A stretch of DNA of 64,000 nucleotides from the NCBI GenBank assembly GCA_900314935.1, contig OMXE01000010.1, positions 1 through 64,000 of the forward strand, written 5' to 3'. Below, piece by piece: positions 8,104 to 16,429 of this stretch. The stretch's first letter is position 1; every line of letters starts with the position of its first letter. A program made the translations under genes and the position numbers. The DNA is from an uncultured Prevotella sp. (GTDB lineage: Bacteria; Bacteroidota; Bacteroidia; Bacteroidales; Bacteroidaceae). Under the pieces are notes generated by a model. The model searched no databases. It saw only the letters and a program-made list of their open reading frames with translations, and had not been told where the DNA came from.

Positions 8104-8582
8104 AAAAAAAGACTGTATCAGCGGGAAAAAAGAAAATACGATCTGAGGGGCATAAATAAAAAACTATCTGAGGATGATTTTGAGTCAGATTCTAACGCAC
8201 ACAGATCTCGCAGATCCCACAGAGTTACTAGAGATTTATGTCCCCTCATGGTAATGGCTCTGTGAGATGGTTTTTAGTCAACATTTCCCGTAAAACGTCT
8301 GAAACGCCCTGCCACAAAGGGTTTCACCAACGGGATATGTTGTCCAAACATTTCCCGTAGATCTCCCGTACATTTCCCGTACATATCCCGTAGATTTCCC
8401 GTATTATTCTACAACAGAAGAAACGGAAAATTAACGGAAATGCGGAAAAATCAATATAGGGGTTCCTGGGACTTATACATTAAAGATTAAACATTAAATT
8501 TTGGTCCTTTGGTTCTTTTGTCTAAATATAAATATGATCTTTTGTTATTATGTCTAAAAAGTTCTTCTGTCTAATCCTGGTA

Positions 8583-8614
8583 CAAAGGTACTAAATTATC
8601 TTGAGAACACCAAA
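8583..8614 (-). promoter_or_regulatory. Promoter inside the centre of the composite palindrome
   Basis: On the minus strand TTTG (8614-8611), 20 bp, then TACCTTTG (8590-8583) matches the Bacteroidota promoter well. It would drive transcription leftward across the left arm, the 11-bp array and palindromic copy C toward the GxxExxY gene starting at 7799. The product could be that mRNA with a long structured leader, or a separate non-coding RNA. Confidence 0.55.
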
Positions 8615-9076
8615 AACAAGACCCTGTAGCGCGCAAAAATCTGTTAACGAAACAAGCCTATTCTGTTAAAAAACACTGAACGCCGTAGACGCTATGAGTG
8701 AATGACGTTCCCACTATCAGAGGGTGACGTTCCCGCTATTGGCGTTTGAGGCACTTTTCACCAGAAACTGCCATAGTTTCTCCTAGAGAATGACGTACTC
8801 TCTCATAGAGAAAATGGCTAAAGGCACACAGATCTTAACCATCTTCACAGATTTCCGCATTTCCGTTAATTTTCCGTTTCTTCTGTTGTAGAATACGATA
8901 GAGGGTATTTGTGGGTTAGATCTACGGGAAATGTACGGGATATCTACGGGATATGTTTGTACAACATCTCCCGCTCCTCAAACCCTTTACACATCGACGT
9001 TTCAAGAGGTTTACGGGAAATGTTGGGTTAAATGTCACACAGATCTCGCAGATCCCACAGATTTACTAGAGATTTA

Positions 9077-9202
9077 TGTCCCGCAGAAATGGCGGAAATA
9101 GCAGAAATTTTTGTACCTGTATATTGTGTACGATATGCTGTGTGTTATTGTTATATTGTCACATAGTAGAGTTTCTGCAATATCTGCGTTTTCTGCGGGA
9201 CA
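9077..9202. repeat. CCCGCAG palindromic element, copy D (filled site)
   Basis: The element runs from TGTCCCGCAG to CTGCGGGACA. It interrupts a duplicated stretch: at 8230-8275 the sequence runs GAGATTTATGTCCC directly into CTCATGG, whereas at 9068-9245 the same flanks are separated by this element plus about 20 bp. The 8239-8250 region therefore looks like an unoccupied version of the site. Confidence 0.8.
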
Positions 9203-9390
9203 TTAAAACTCCATTTGGTTTCTCTCATGGCGATGGTTCTGTGAGATGGTTAAGATCTGTGTGAGGTTTGAATCTATTTCCGTTTCTTTCTTTCGTTACA
9301 AATAATTAGCAGAAAACTCCGTTTGTTTGTTCAGTTTTACTGATTTAGGTCAATTTGCGCGCCTTTCCACTTTCGATTTAACATTCATCT

Positions 9391-9422
9391 CTTGCAAGAT
9401 TTAAAAAAAGTCCGTACCTTTG
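9391..9422 (+). promoter_or_regulatory. Promoter of the second large exported-protein gene
   Basis: TACCTTTG at 9415-9422 is a full TAnnTTTG match. The -33 position holds CTTG (9391-9394), 20 bp upstream, a near match. The leader before the ATG at 9502 is about 75 nt. Confidence 0.65.
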
Positions 9423-9501
9423 CACCTTGGAATTAAACGAGTTCTACGTTCGCAATAGGGATTTAGCATAACAAAAGCGATAACAAAACAAAAATTAGAA
9501 T

Positions 9502-12500
9502 ATGAAAAGGAATAGAATTCAAAACAGGTGCATTGCCACCTGCTTGACGCTTATTACCATGCTCTTAACGAGTGTGGGGATAAACGCGCAGAATGTAACA
9601 GTCAGCCCATCTAAGGGTAATATGATTGCATCCGTCCCTGAAAACATCAGTGGTACTTCTGGTGATTACGACACTTTTTTTAGACGTGGCGGTTTTGCAA
9701 CATGGCGACACAACCAGCTTAGTCTAACAATGACAGTGTCAGATGCAACAGCATTAACAGACAATGGACAATTAAAGAATCCGGCTAATAACCTATACGC
9801 AAATACCATAACAGATGAAATCGAAATGGGTAGAGGCGCTGGTAATTCAGCCACGAGAAACTGTTACATGAATATAGCCTTGCCTAAAGGTTATCGTTTT
9901 ACCGGTTATGAGATCGTATTCTCTTGGAACAAAGAAGATTTCGGTGAGAATGGTTATGAAAATAATCCTCACACAAGTGGCACAATGCGATTCGGAGAAA
10001 CAAGTAGTAAATTTACCTATAAAACTGGGTACTACCAAGACATCACTTATAATGAAAATGCAACACTTGGTAACGGTTCAGTAAGTATCAAGCATGAAGA
10101 TAAGACAGGAATGAGCAATATTCTGTATTTCAGACTGACTGATGCGAATACTGGTGCTGGAAGAATGGTTGTCACCTTCCATAGCATTACTCTTTATTTT
10201 ACCCCAGAAGATAACTATACCCCAGTAGCTCCAAACATCAATATCAGTTCGAATAATGCAGTAAGTGCTGTTAACGTTCCATTCCAAACAAGTAAGGTTG
10301 ATTATGGCACCATACAAGAGAGAGATTATAATGATGACAGCCGTATTAGCTATAGTTCTGCTAACGTGAAAGACCTTTCGGCCAATTTTATTCTTTATGA
10401 GGCAGAATCAACTACGACAGGAACAGATATTGACGGAACATCAGGGCAAGTTGTGGAATTCAAATCTGGAAGCATCTCAACTGAGAGCGGTTATTTCAGA
10501 TTGGGAAGTGGTGATGAAGATGAACAGGTTTACTTTATTGAAACGCCTACTTCCGTTCTTTTGTCAGATAACAAGACAAAGATACCTGTAGGATACCGTA
10601 TCGTTGGTGCGCAGTTTGACTTCAAGCCAACGACTGTTGAAGCAGGCATGATCAGCAAGACTGACAACTATGATACGTTTGTGATTACAGCAACACATAA
10701 AGGGTGGAGTACAACAACATATTATCTCACAAATAATGGAGGCTATACTTCTACAGAGGGGCAGGCTGCAGTATGGTTTTTGGATGAAAATGGATATATC
10801 CGTTTAGTGGAAGACCCGACAAAGTATCTAAAAAATGGCAATAATAATCTTACTGCTATTTCCTATAGTTCAAGTAACAAACCTGCCCAGTTCATTATTA
10901 CCAATAATGGTCAAATAGCCCTAAAAGCAAATACCGCACAAACAATAAAGTGGAATAATACTTCTAGCAGATTCCAATTAAGTAACAGTTCTTGGTATGA
11001 CACTGCTAACCGTGCCGTCAAAGAGACCAATAAATCGATAACGGCTGACATTCCCAAAATCATCAATGCCCGTTTGAACGTATATGACAAAACTGGTAAT
11101 ACTGTTCAATCATATTGTGATGGCCAATCAGGAACGATTATCCTCGACCATCTGAACAACGATGCCGTTAAATTTGGAGTTATTGGAATTGGACAAATCA
11201 AAGGTTCGTTAACAGTTCAGGCACTTGATCCATACCTTGACAACATGTCTGTGGTATGCCAAGATCAGGAAGTAAGTGCCATCCGAATGACTCAAACCTT
11301 TACAGCCGATGACTTTACTGTAAATGGTGGTGAATTCTGGTTCTTCTTGCCAGAGGACTGTTCTGACCATGATGTGGCTATCACATACGAGGATTTGAAT
11401 AGTAAGTATTTTGATGAGACTTATGATGGGGGTTCCGAGGAACACAACTCACGCATGAGTTTTGTAAAGTCTGAGCACTACAATGCTTTTGACGGCACAG
11501 CTGCAAAGGAAAATAATGTATATAACAACACGGCAGAAGCTGCCGCTGGTATTCCTGATAATCCTGAAACAGAAAATGTAGTGGAGGGCTTCCGCGAAAG
11601 ACAAAAAGTAAGTACCGTTGGTAGTGTAGCATTTAAGTTCAATAATGCCAAAGAGGTTGGGCAACAAGGCGGAACGCTTGTTGAATATCCGTTTAGCTTG
11701 AAGAGTTACACGGGTACGTTTGACAATATGATCTTTAATGTAGATGAAAACAAGCAAGACAAGACAGCATACGTATTTACAACTGATGAGACACGATACA
11801 ATATCGCTCCTACTACGGCAACTCAGCATCGTACTTATGCATTTTATGAAATGATTGTTCATGTACGGTCTGCTTCATATACTCCAATTGTAGAAATTAA
11901 AAAGGTCTATGCTTCCAGTTGTTCAGAAGAAAATGGAAAGCCAGTAACTGTGCCTTACTATGGTGCTGTGATTACTGCACCGTATGGCAATCCTGCAAAG
12001 GCAGGTTTTGCTTCAGACATAGAGATAGAAGAAGCCATTAACCGTGTCATCCTCACTGATAAAAAAGATGACTTCAACAATACAGATGTGCCCAATAGCC
12101 GTAATCAAATTCTCTATCTTGACTTAAGCGGTTTAGCAGGATACTATACCAATGCTGACTATGAGAGTCATAATGGCACAAAGCCTCTGGTTGATTACAA
12201 GAATGATGAGCTGGCTGATAACGCCTTGATTTTCCTCCCTGCAGGTGTTACTACACACGACAACAACTTTGCGTATATGACTAAGGGAGGTGAATTTAGA
12301 TCTGCCAACAACATCATCATAACAGATAAGAAACCTTTCTTCTCTCCTTATGAGATTCAAGTACCTGCTGACAACCATGCTTACTACAAGCGTGAAATCT
12401 CAGCTCCCGCTAATGGCGCAGTAACGAATGCAACAATTATGCTTCCATTTACCTTGGATGTGGATGCTAATGGTATTCATACAAACACAACAGCAGATGG

Positions 12501-13257
12501 ATTTAAGTTCCAGCTCCACAAGATGACAAAAATGATAGTAAATGGAGAGATTGAGAACCAGAGGTCTTTCGAAGGAAACGCTGTGTTCACCAAAATCACT
12601 CCAGCCGCAGGCAATAAGGCATTAGGCCACACGCCTTATATGGTGAAAGTTCTTGAGGGAGCCCCTGAAGGTGCGACATTCTCGTTTATTGTTACTCAAG
12701 AAGGATCTAACATCCTCCCTAGCCCAACCGAAAACAATGTTGCTAAGGTTGATATTCTAGGTGAGAAAGTCACAGGTACTGTGAATAGTCAATCGTGTAC
12801 ATTCACAAATTATGGAACCTACTCTGGAAAGGTTATTCCCAAAGAGAATAATGTATTCTATTTCAATAAGAACAAGTATGTTTCAAGTTTGAATTTACCT
12901 TCACGATATAGTGATGTATATGTACAACCCTTCCGTGCTTACTATGCGACAAGTGGCTTAACGCCTACTACACAAAATGCAAAAATGATGACAGGTTTCG
13001 ATATTTCCTATGACCTGTTCAGTGACAACGGTGGTATTACAACCAGCCTCACTGAGACAACTCAGCCCAAAGTAATGACCATTAATACTGGCAATGGCAG
13101 TATGCTCATCACAGCAGCTGAAGACATCCAAGTGAAGATTATGGGTGCTAACGGTGTAAGCATTGACAACTTCAAAATGAACGCTGGTGAACAGAGACAA
13201 GTGAACGTACCCTCGGGCATCTATATAGTTAACAACACGAAGATTCTCGTGAAATAA
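9502..13257 (+). CDS. Very large exported protein with C-terminal sorting-like tail (paralogue 2)
   Basis: This 1251-residue protein of unknown family has a signal peptide at residues 1-29 (LTSVGINA cleavage region). Like the protein at 2445 it contains DETRYNIAPTT, SRNQILYLD, ITDKKPFFSPYE and ATIMLPFTL blocks and ends PSGIYIVNNTKILVK. The N-terminal halves differ much more than the C-terminal halves, suggesting a variable outer region on a conserved scaffold. A YVQPFRAYY block near the end is followed by a compact final domain. Export through a type IX-like route is inferred from the tail. It is followed after 18 bp by its small acidic partner gene. Confidence 0.8.
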   Translation: MKRNRIQNRCIATCLTLITMLLTSVGINAQNVTVSPSKGNMIASVPENISGTSGDYDTFFRRGGFATWRHNQLSLTMTVSDATALTDNGQLKNPANNLYANTITDEIEMGRGAGNSATRNCYMNIALPKGYRFTGYEIVFSWNKEDFGENGYENNPHTSGTMRFGETSSKFTYKTGYYQDITYNENATLGNGSVSIKHEDKTGMSNILYFRLTDANTGAGRMVVTFHSITLYFTPEDNYTPVAPNINISSNNAVSAVNVPFQTSKVDYGTIQERDYNDDSRISYSSANVKDLSANFILYEAESTTTGTDIDGTSGQVVEFKSGSISTESGYFRLGSGDEDEQVYFIETPTSVLLSDNKTKIPVGYRIVGAQFDFKPTTVEAGMISKTDNYDTFVITATHKGWSTTTYYLTNNGGYTSTEGQAAVWFLDENGYIRLVEDPTKYLKNGNNNLTAISYSSSNKPAQFIITNNGQIALKANTAQTIKWNNTSSRFQLSNSSWYDTANRAVKETNKSITADIPKIINARLNVYDKTGNTVQSYCDGQSGTIILDHLNNDAVKFGVIGIGQIKGSLTVQALDPYLDNMSVVCQDQEVSAIRMTQTFTADDFTVNGGEFWFFLPEDCSDHDVAITYEDLNSKYFDETYDGGSEEHNSRMSFVKSEHYNAFDGTAAKENNVYNNTAEAAAGIPDNPETENVVEGFRERQKVSTVGSVAFKFNNAKEVGQQGGTLVEYPFSLKSYTGTFDNMIFNVDENKQDKTAYVFTTDETRYNIAPTTATQHRTYAFYEMIVHVRSASYTPIVEIKKVYASSCSEENGKPVTVPYYGAVITAPYGNPAKAGFASDIEIEEAINRVILTDKKDDFNNTDVPNSRNQILYLDLSGLAGYYTNADYESHNGTKPLVDYKNDELADNALIFLPAGVTTHDNNFAYMTKGGEFRSANNIIITDKKPFFSPYEIQVPADNHAYYKREISAPANGAVTNATIMLPFTLDVDANGIHTNTTADGFKFQLHKMTKMIVNGEIENQRSFEGNAVFTKITPAAGNKALGHTPYMVKVLEGAPEGATFSFIVTQEGSNILPSPTENNVAKVDILGEKVTGTVNSQSCTFTNYGTYSGKVIPKENNVFYFNKNKYVSSLNLPSRYSDVYVQPFRAYYATSGLTPTTQNAKMMTGFDISYDLFSDNGGITTSLTETTQPKVMTINTGNGSMLITAAEDIQVKIMGANGVSIDNFKMNAGEQRQVNVPSGIYIVNNTKILVK

Positions 13258-13260
13258 AGA

Positions 13261-13267
13261 AAGGAGG
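13261..13267 (+). promoter_or_regulatory. Strong Shine-Dalgarno (AAGGAGG) before second small gene
   Basis: AAGGAGG lies 8 nt before the ATG at 13276, the same spacing as at the paralogous junction near 6742. Confidence 0.8.
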
Positions 13268-13275
13268 ACACGAAC

Positions 13276-13476
13276 ATGAAGAAATATATAAAGCCAATAT
13301 TGGAGGTGCTCAAAATCAGCGATTGTGCTCAACTCATGGAGAATACGAACCAGAATCCATGGGCTGATGCTAAAGAGAACAATATGTTCCTCTTCGATGA
13401 TGAAGAATTCGATGATGAGAATGATCTTTGGAACAACAATTCCCACAAGGATGATTACAATCTTTGGGAGGAATAA
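13276..13476 (+). CDS. Small acidic protein following the large exported protein (paralogue 2)
   Basis: This 66-residue protein begins MKKYIKPILEVLKISDCAQL. From residue 30 it is strongly acidic (FDDEEFDDEND) and it ends YNLWEE. It has no signal peptide or membrane segment. The sequence aligns loosely with the 74-residue protein at 6755 along its whole length. Function unknown; two-gene unit with the upstream exported protein. A good terminator follows at 13491. Confidence 0.8.
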   Translation: MKKYIKPILEVLKISDCAQLMENTNQNPWADAKENNMFLFDDEEFDDENDLWNNNSHKDDYNLWEE

Positions 13477-13490
13477 ACACGATACAAACA

Positions 13491-13531
13491 ACCGGCAGGA
13501 GTGAAAAATCCTGCCGGTTTTTGTTTTGTTT
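13491..13531 (+). terminator. Intrinsic terminator
   Basis: ACCGGCAGGA (13491-13500) pairs perfectly with TCCTGCCGGT (13509-13518) and is followed by a T-rich run (TTTTTGTTTTG). It ends the large-plus-small gene unit. Confidence 0.9.
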
Positions 13532-13545
13532 AGAACACCATTTCC

Positions 13546-13626
13546 AAAACCTATGGTTTTAGCGTCTAAAAGCATAGGTTTCGGGCTCCAAAACCATAGG
13601 TTTTAGAACGCAAAACCACATGTCCA
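13546..13626. repeat. 22-bp array of quasi-palindromes (15-nt core plus 7-nt spacer), array a
   Basis: Cores AAAACCTATGGTTTT (13546), AAAAGCATAGGTTTC (13568), AAAACCATAGGTTTT (13590) and a degenerate AAAACCACATG (13612) are spaced exactly 22 bp. Spacers are AGCGTCT, GGGCTCC and AGAACGC. It lies between the convergent small-peptide gene and argC. The same 15+7 layout with another core occurs at 37271 and 55164. Confidence 0.85.
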
Positions 13627-13636
13627 AGAAAAACTG

Positions 13637-14650
13637 CTAAAACGCGGAGGCTTTCAGCCGTAAACCTGCGGTTTCATCGATGCCGAACATGATGTTCATG
13701 TTCTGAACAGCCTGACCGACGGCACCCTTCAACAGGTTATCGATGACTGATGTGATCAACAGCTTGTTGCCGATCTTTTCGCAATGAACCAGCGCCTTGT
13801 TGGTGTTTACCACCTGCTTCAAATCGAGTGCTTTGTCGCTGTAGTGTGTAAAGGCAGCATCCTTGTAGAACTCTTTGTAGAATGCAACCACGTCATCTAT
13901 AGGACACTCCGTCTTGATGACCTCTGTAACAAAGATGCCACGGGCAAAGTCACCACGGTAAGGGATGAAGTCGATGGATACTCCTGACTCCTGCTTCTCA
14001 GAGATGGGAGAGGTAAAGAAAGGAGCATCGGCTGGCTTTACCTCGTTCAGACTCTGACAAATCTCGTGCAGGTGCTGATGGGTGAACTGCTTATAGATGC
14101 TGAAGTTGTTGTTACGCCATGAGAAATGGGTGGTAGCACCGGGCTTCTGTCCTGCACCAGTACTTCCTGTAATACCGTTTACAGCAACATCATCATGAAT
14201 CAGGCCCATTTGGGCAGCGGGAAGGAGGCCCAACTGGATGCAAGTAGCAAAACAGCCAGGGTTAGCCAGATGCTGTGCCTTCTTGATCTCTTCCTTATGG
14301 ATTTCCGGAAGACCGTAAACATAATCGTGGTAGCCTTTGATTCGGAAGTCCTGCGCCATGTCGATAATCTTGACATTGGCGGGGATGGTATGCTCTTTCA
14401 AGAACTGTTCGCTCTTGCCATGACCGAAACAGAAGAACACCACATCAACCTGGTCGAAGGGCATCTCACTGGTGAACCGCAGATCGGTCTCACCTATCAG
14501 TCCTTCGTGCACATCGCTCACCAAGTTCCCTGCATTACTCTCGCTGTTGGCAAACACTATCTCCGCCTGCGGGTGGTTCAGCAGCAGGCGAATCAACTCA
14601 CCGCCCGTATAGCCTGCCGCACCTAATATTCCTATCTTTATCATATTCAT
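13637..14650 (-). CDS. argC: N-acetyl (or N-succinyl)-gamma-glutamyl-phosphate reductase
   Basis: This is the third step of arginine synthesis: NADPH-dependent reduction of the acylated glutamyl phosphate to the semialdehyde. The 337-residue protein starts with a Rossmann motif (GILGAAGYTGGEL, residues 7-19). The catalytic Cys133 lies in the family motif NPGCFATCIQLGLLP. A His-containing THFSWRNNN and TSPISEKQESG region follows. Length fits the family. Last gene of the minus-strand argR-GNAT-argG-GxxExxY-argC run; 53 bp separate it from the upstream GxxExxY stop. Whether the acyl group is acetyl or succinyl is discussed under the carbamoyltransferase at 44091. Confidence 0.96.
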   Translation of the reverse strand: MNMIKIGILGAAGYTGGELIRLLLNHPQAEIVFANSESNAGNLVSDVHEGLIGETDLRFTSEMPFDQVDVVFFCFGHGKSEQFLKEHTIPANVKIIDMAQDFRIKGYHDYVYGLPEIHKEEIKKAQHLANPGCFATCIQLGLLPAAQMGLIHDDVAVNGITGSTGAGQKPGATTHFSWRNNNFSIYKQFTHQHLHEICQSLNEVKPADAPFFTSPISEKQESGVSIDFIPYRGDFARGIFVTEVIKTECPIDDVVAFYKEFYKDAAFTHYSDKALDLKQVVNTNKALVHCEKIGNKLLITSVIDNLLKGAVGQAVQNMNIMFGIDETAGLRLKASAF

Positions 14651-14657
14651 TTTCGGT

Positions 14658-15199
14658 AAAAGAAATTACAATAATTAGAATAATTATACCAGAAAACTAT
14701 TTCCTACGCAGTAATGTAATCCCTGTAATTCTCTTGTGAGAGAAGAATGAAATTGTCTTCATCTGGAATGTACAAATAACGTTCTGCTCGAAGACTCCTT
14801 TCTCCAAAGTTAATAAGGATTCCTTTGTCGGAATGTGTAATACGCATATAGTTGAATAGTTGGGCTCTATGATCAGAAACGATGGAATCTGTTGACTTCA
14901 ATTCTATAACAATACCTTTATAATAGAAATCTGCGAAATAGATTTTTTGCATCAACTCTCCTTTATAGTATAGTTTTAGACGTTTTTCTCGTTCTGCTTC
15001 AAGTCCACGATAACTCATTTCAAGTGCTAAAGCTTCTTGATAAACAGGCTCAAATAATCCTCTTCCAAGAGTTTTGTGAACCTCCATAGCTGCACCAACA
15101 ACGTCGTATATATCCTTATACTCTTGTTTCGTCATATCTATCTACATCCAAATAACAGATATTTCTGAAGTAATTATTCTAATTATTCGAATTTCTTTT
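14658..15199. mobile_element. GxxExxY-carrying element with inverted 9-mer arms
   Basis: The left arm 14658-14696 and right arm 15162-15199 are inverted copies: the reverse complement of the right arm matches the left at about 32 of 38 positions (shared AAAAGAAATT, AATAATTAGAATAATTA and CAGAAA). The arms consist of 9-bp units of type AATTAGAAT. Between them lies only the GxxExxY gene. A gene-less relative with the same arm ends is at 16430-16521. Mobility is inferred from this structure; no target duplication was identified. Confidence 0.6.
14704..15135 (-). CDS. GxxExxY protein, PD-(D/E)xK nuclease fold (copy 2)
   Basis: This 143-residue protein has G26-L-F-E29-P-V-Y32 and a core Asp69 ... 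Glu78-L-Lys80 (IVIELKS), then AQLFNYMRIT and KGILINFG, all family features. It is clearly related to the protein at 7419 but diverged. It interrupts the arginine operon between argG and argC, in the same direction, and is enclosed by inverted arms (14658-14696, 15162-15199) that leave only 7 and 26 bp of margin. It has no evident role in arginine synthesis; insertion as a passenger element is the simplest reading. Confidence 0.9.
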   Translation of the reverse strand: MTKQEYKDIYDVVGAAMEVHKTLGRGLFEPVYQEALALEMSYRGLEAEREKRLKLYYKGELMQKIYFADFYYKGIVIELKSTDSIVSDHRAQLFNYMRITHSDKGILINFGERSLRAERYLYIPDEDNFILLSQENYRDYITA

Positions 15200-15207
15200 A
15201 TTCTGGT

Positions 15208-16410
15208 TTATCTTTTCTCGTCCTTATGAATTCCGTAGTACACTCTTAACGGGGTGGAGCTGACCTTGATGAAGCCCTTGGCCTCGTCGGCTGTCCAGCC
15301 GGTTTGGGTCTCACCGTACTCACCGAGTTTCGACTTAGTCAGATCGTTATCGCTGTCAACACCTACTGTCTCGAAACCGAAGGGACGGAGTTTCAGAATG
15401 GCGGTACCTGTGACGTTACGCTGTGAAGAGGTGAGCATCGCCTCGATATCGGGCATTACCGGCTCCAGATACTGACTCTCGTGCAGGAACATACCGTACC
15501 AGTTGGCTACCTGGTCCTTCCAGTACTGCTGCCACTTGCTCAGGGTTGACTTCTCCAGCAGACGGTGTGCCTCGATGATCAGCTTGGGCGCTGCGGCCTC
15601 GAAGCCTACACGACCCTTGATGCCGATGATGGTGTCGCCCACGTTGGCATCACGACCGATGGCGTAAGAGGCACCGATCTCCTCGATCTTCTGGATAGCC
15701 TTCACCTTATCATCAAAGTGCTCGCCATTGACAGCCACAATCTCACCCTTCTCAAACTGGATCTTCAGCAACGACTCCTGTTCCTTGGCTGTTACATGCT
15801 TCAGGTAAGCATCCTCGGGCAGGCCCTGCGTAGGATCGAGCAGTTCACCACCGCAGATACTGGTTCCCCAGATACCCACGTTATACGAGTATTTCAGCTT
15901 GGTGAAGTCGGCAAAGAACCCATGCTCGTTCAGGTAATCCACCTCCTCCTTACGTGTCAGCTTCTTGTCACGAGTCAGCGTGATAATCTCCACGCCCGGT
16001 GCCATCACCAGGAAGGTCATGTCGAAGCGGATCTGGTCGTTACCGGCACCTGTTGAGCCATGTGCGATGGCATCAGCGCCGATCTCCTTGGCATAGCGTG
16101 CAATGGCAATGGCCTGGAAGATACGCTCTGAGCTGACGGATATGGGGTAGCAATTATTACGCAATACGTTACCGAAGATCATATACTTCAGCGACTTGGC
16201 GTAATACTCCTGTGTTACGTCGAGGGTAACGTATGCTTTTGCGCCCAGCTTATAGGCGTTCTCCTCGTTCTTCTTCAGCTGTTCCTCGCTGAAACCGCCT
16301 GTGTTAGCACATGCGGCATACACATCCCAACCGTCTTGAGTCAGTTTCATGACGGTGTAACTGGTGTCTAGTCCACCAGAAAAAGCTACTACAACTTTCT
16401 TATTTTCCAT
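15208..16410 (-). CDS. argG: Argininosuccinate synthase
   Basis: It joins citrulline and aspartate with ATP to give argininosuccinate. The 400-residue protein has the N-type ATP pyrophosphatase P-loop AFSGGLDTS (residues 9-17). Also present are the family stretch SERIFQAIAIARYA, HGSTGAGNDQIRFD and WGTSICGGELLDP. Length is normal. It is transcribed after the GNAT gene across a 127-bp gap that contains a short palindromic element (16430-16521), and before the GxxExxY gene. Confidence 0.97.
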   Translation of the reverse strand: MENKKVVVAFSGGLDTSYTVMKLTQDGWDVYAACANTGGFSEEQLKKNEENAYKLGAKAYVTLDVTQEYYAKSLKYMIFGNVLRNNCYPISVSSERIFQAIAIARYAKEIGADAIAHGSTGAGNDQIRFDMTFLVMAPGVEIITLTRDKKLTRKEEVDYLNEHGFFADFTKLKYSYNVGIWGTSICGGELLDPTQGLPEDAYLKHVTAKEQESLLKIQFEKGEIVAVNGEHFDDKVKAIQKIEEIGASYAIGRDANVGDTIIGIKGRVGFEAAAPKLIIEAHRLLEKSTLSKWQQYWKDQVANWYGMFLHESQYLEPVMPDIEAMLTSSQRNVTGTAILKLRPFGFETVGVDSDNDLTKSKLGEYGETQTGWTADEAKGFIKVSSTPLRVYYGIHKDEKR

Positions 16411-16429
16411 ATTCTATTATTTTTTTTAG

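Larger units (their letters stand above)
8187..9275. repeat. 1.1-kb composite inverted repeat with 11-bp CCCGTA arrays
   Basis: Outer ends are inverted: AGATTCTAACGCACACAGATCT-like at 8187-8208 and its complement-like form at 9253-9275. An inner 43-bp inverted repeat is perfect (8406-8448 against 8852-8894). Between them the arms carry CCCGTA at 8354, 8365, 8376, 8387 and 8398 (exact 11-bp period). The opposite strand version TACGGG is at 8923, 8934 and 8945. A 47-bp direct repeat with one mismatch lies at 8198-8244 and 9036-9082. The roughly 400-bp centre has direct TGACGTTCCC repeats near 8704 and 8730. I see no credible gene in 7800-9501. Confidence 0.85.

Noticed and set aside
8187..9275. 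Insertion sequence
   Set aside because: Inverted ends are present but no transposase-like reading frame is found; classified as a composite repeat.
13546..13626. CRISPR array
   Set aside because: Repeats are 15 nt with 7-nt spacers; CRISPR spacers are around 30 nt, and no cas gene is present. The same applies to 37271 and 55164.
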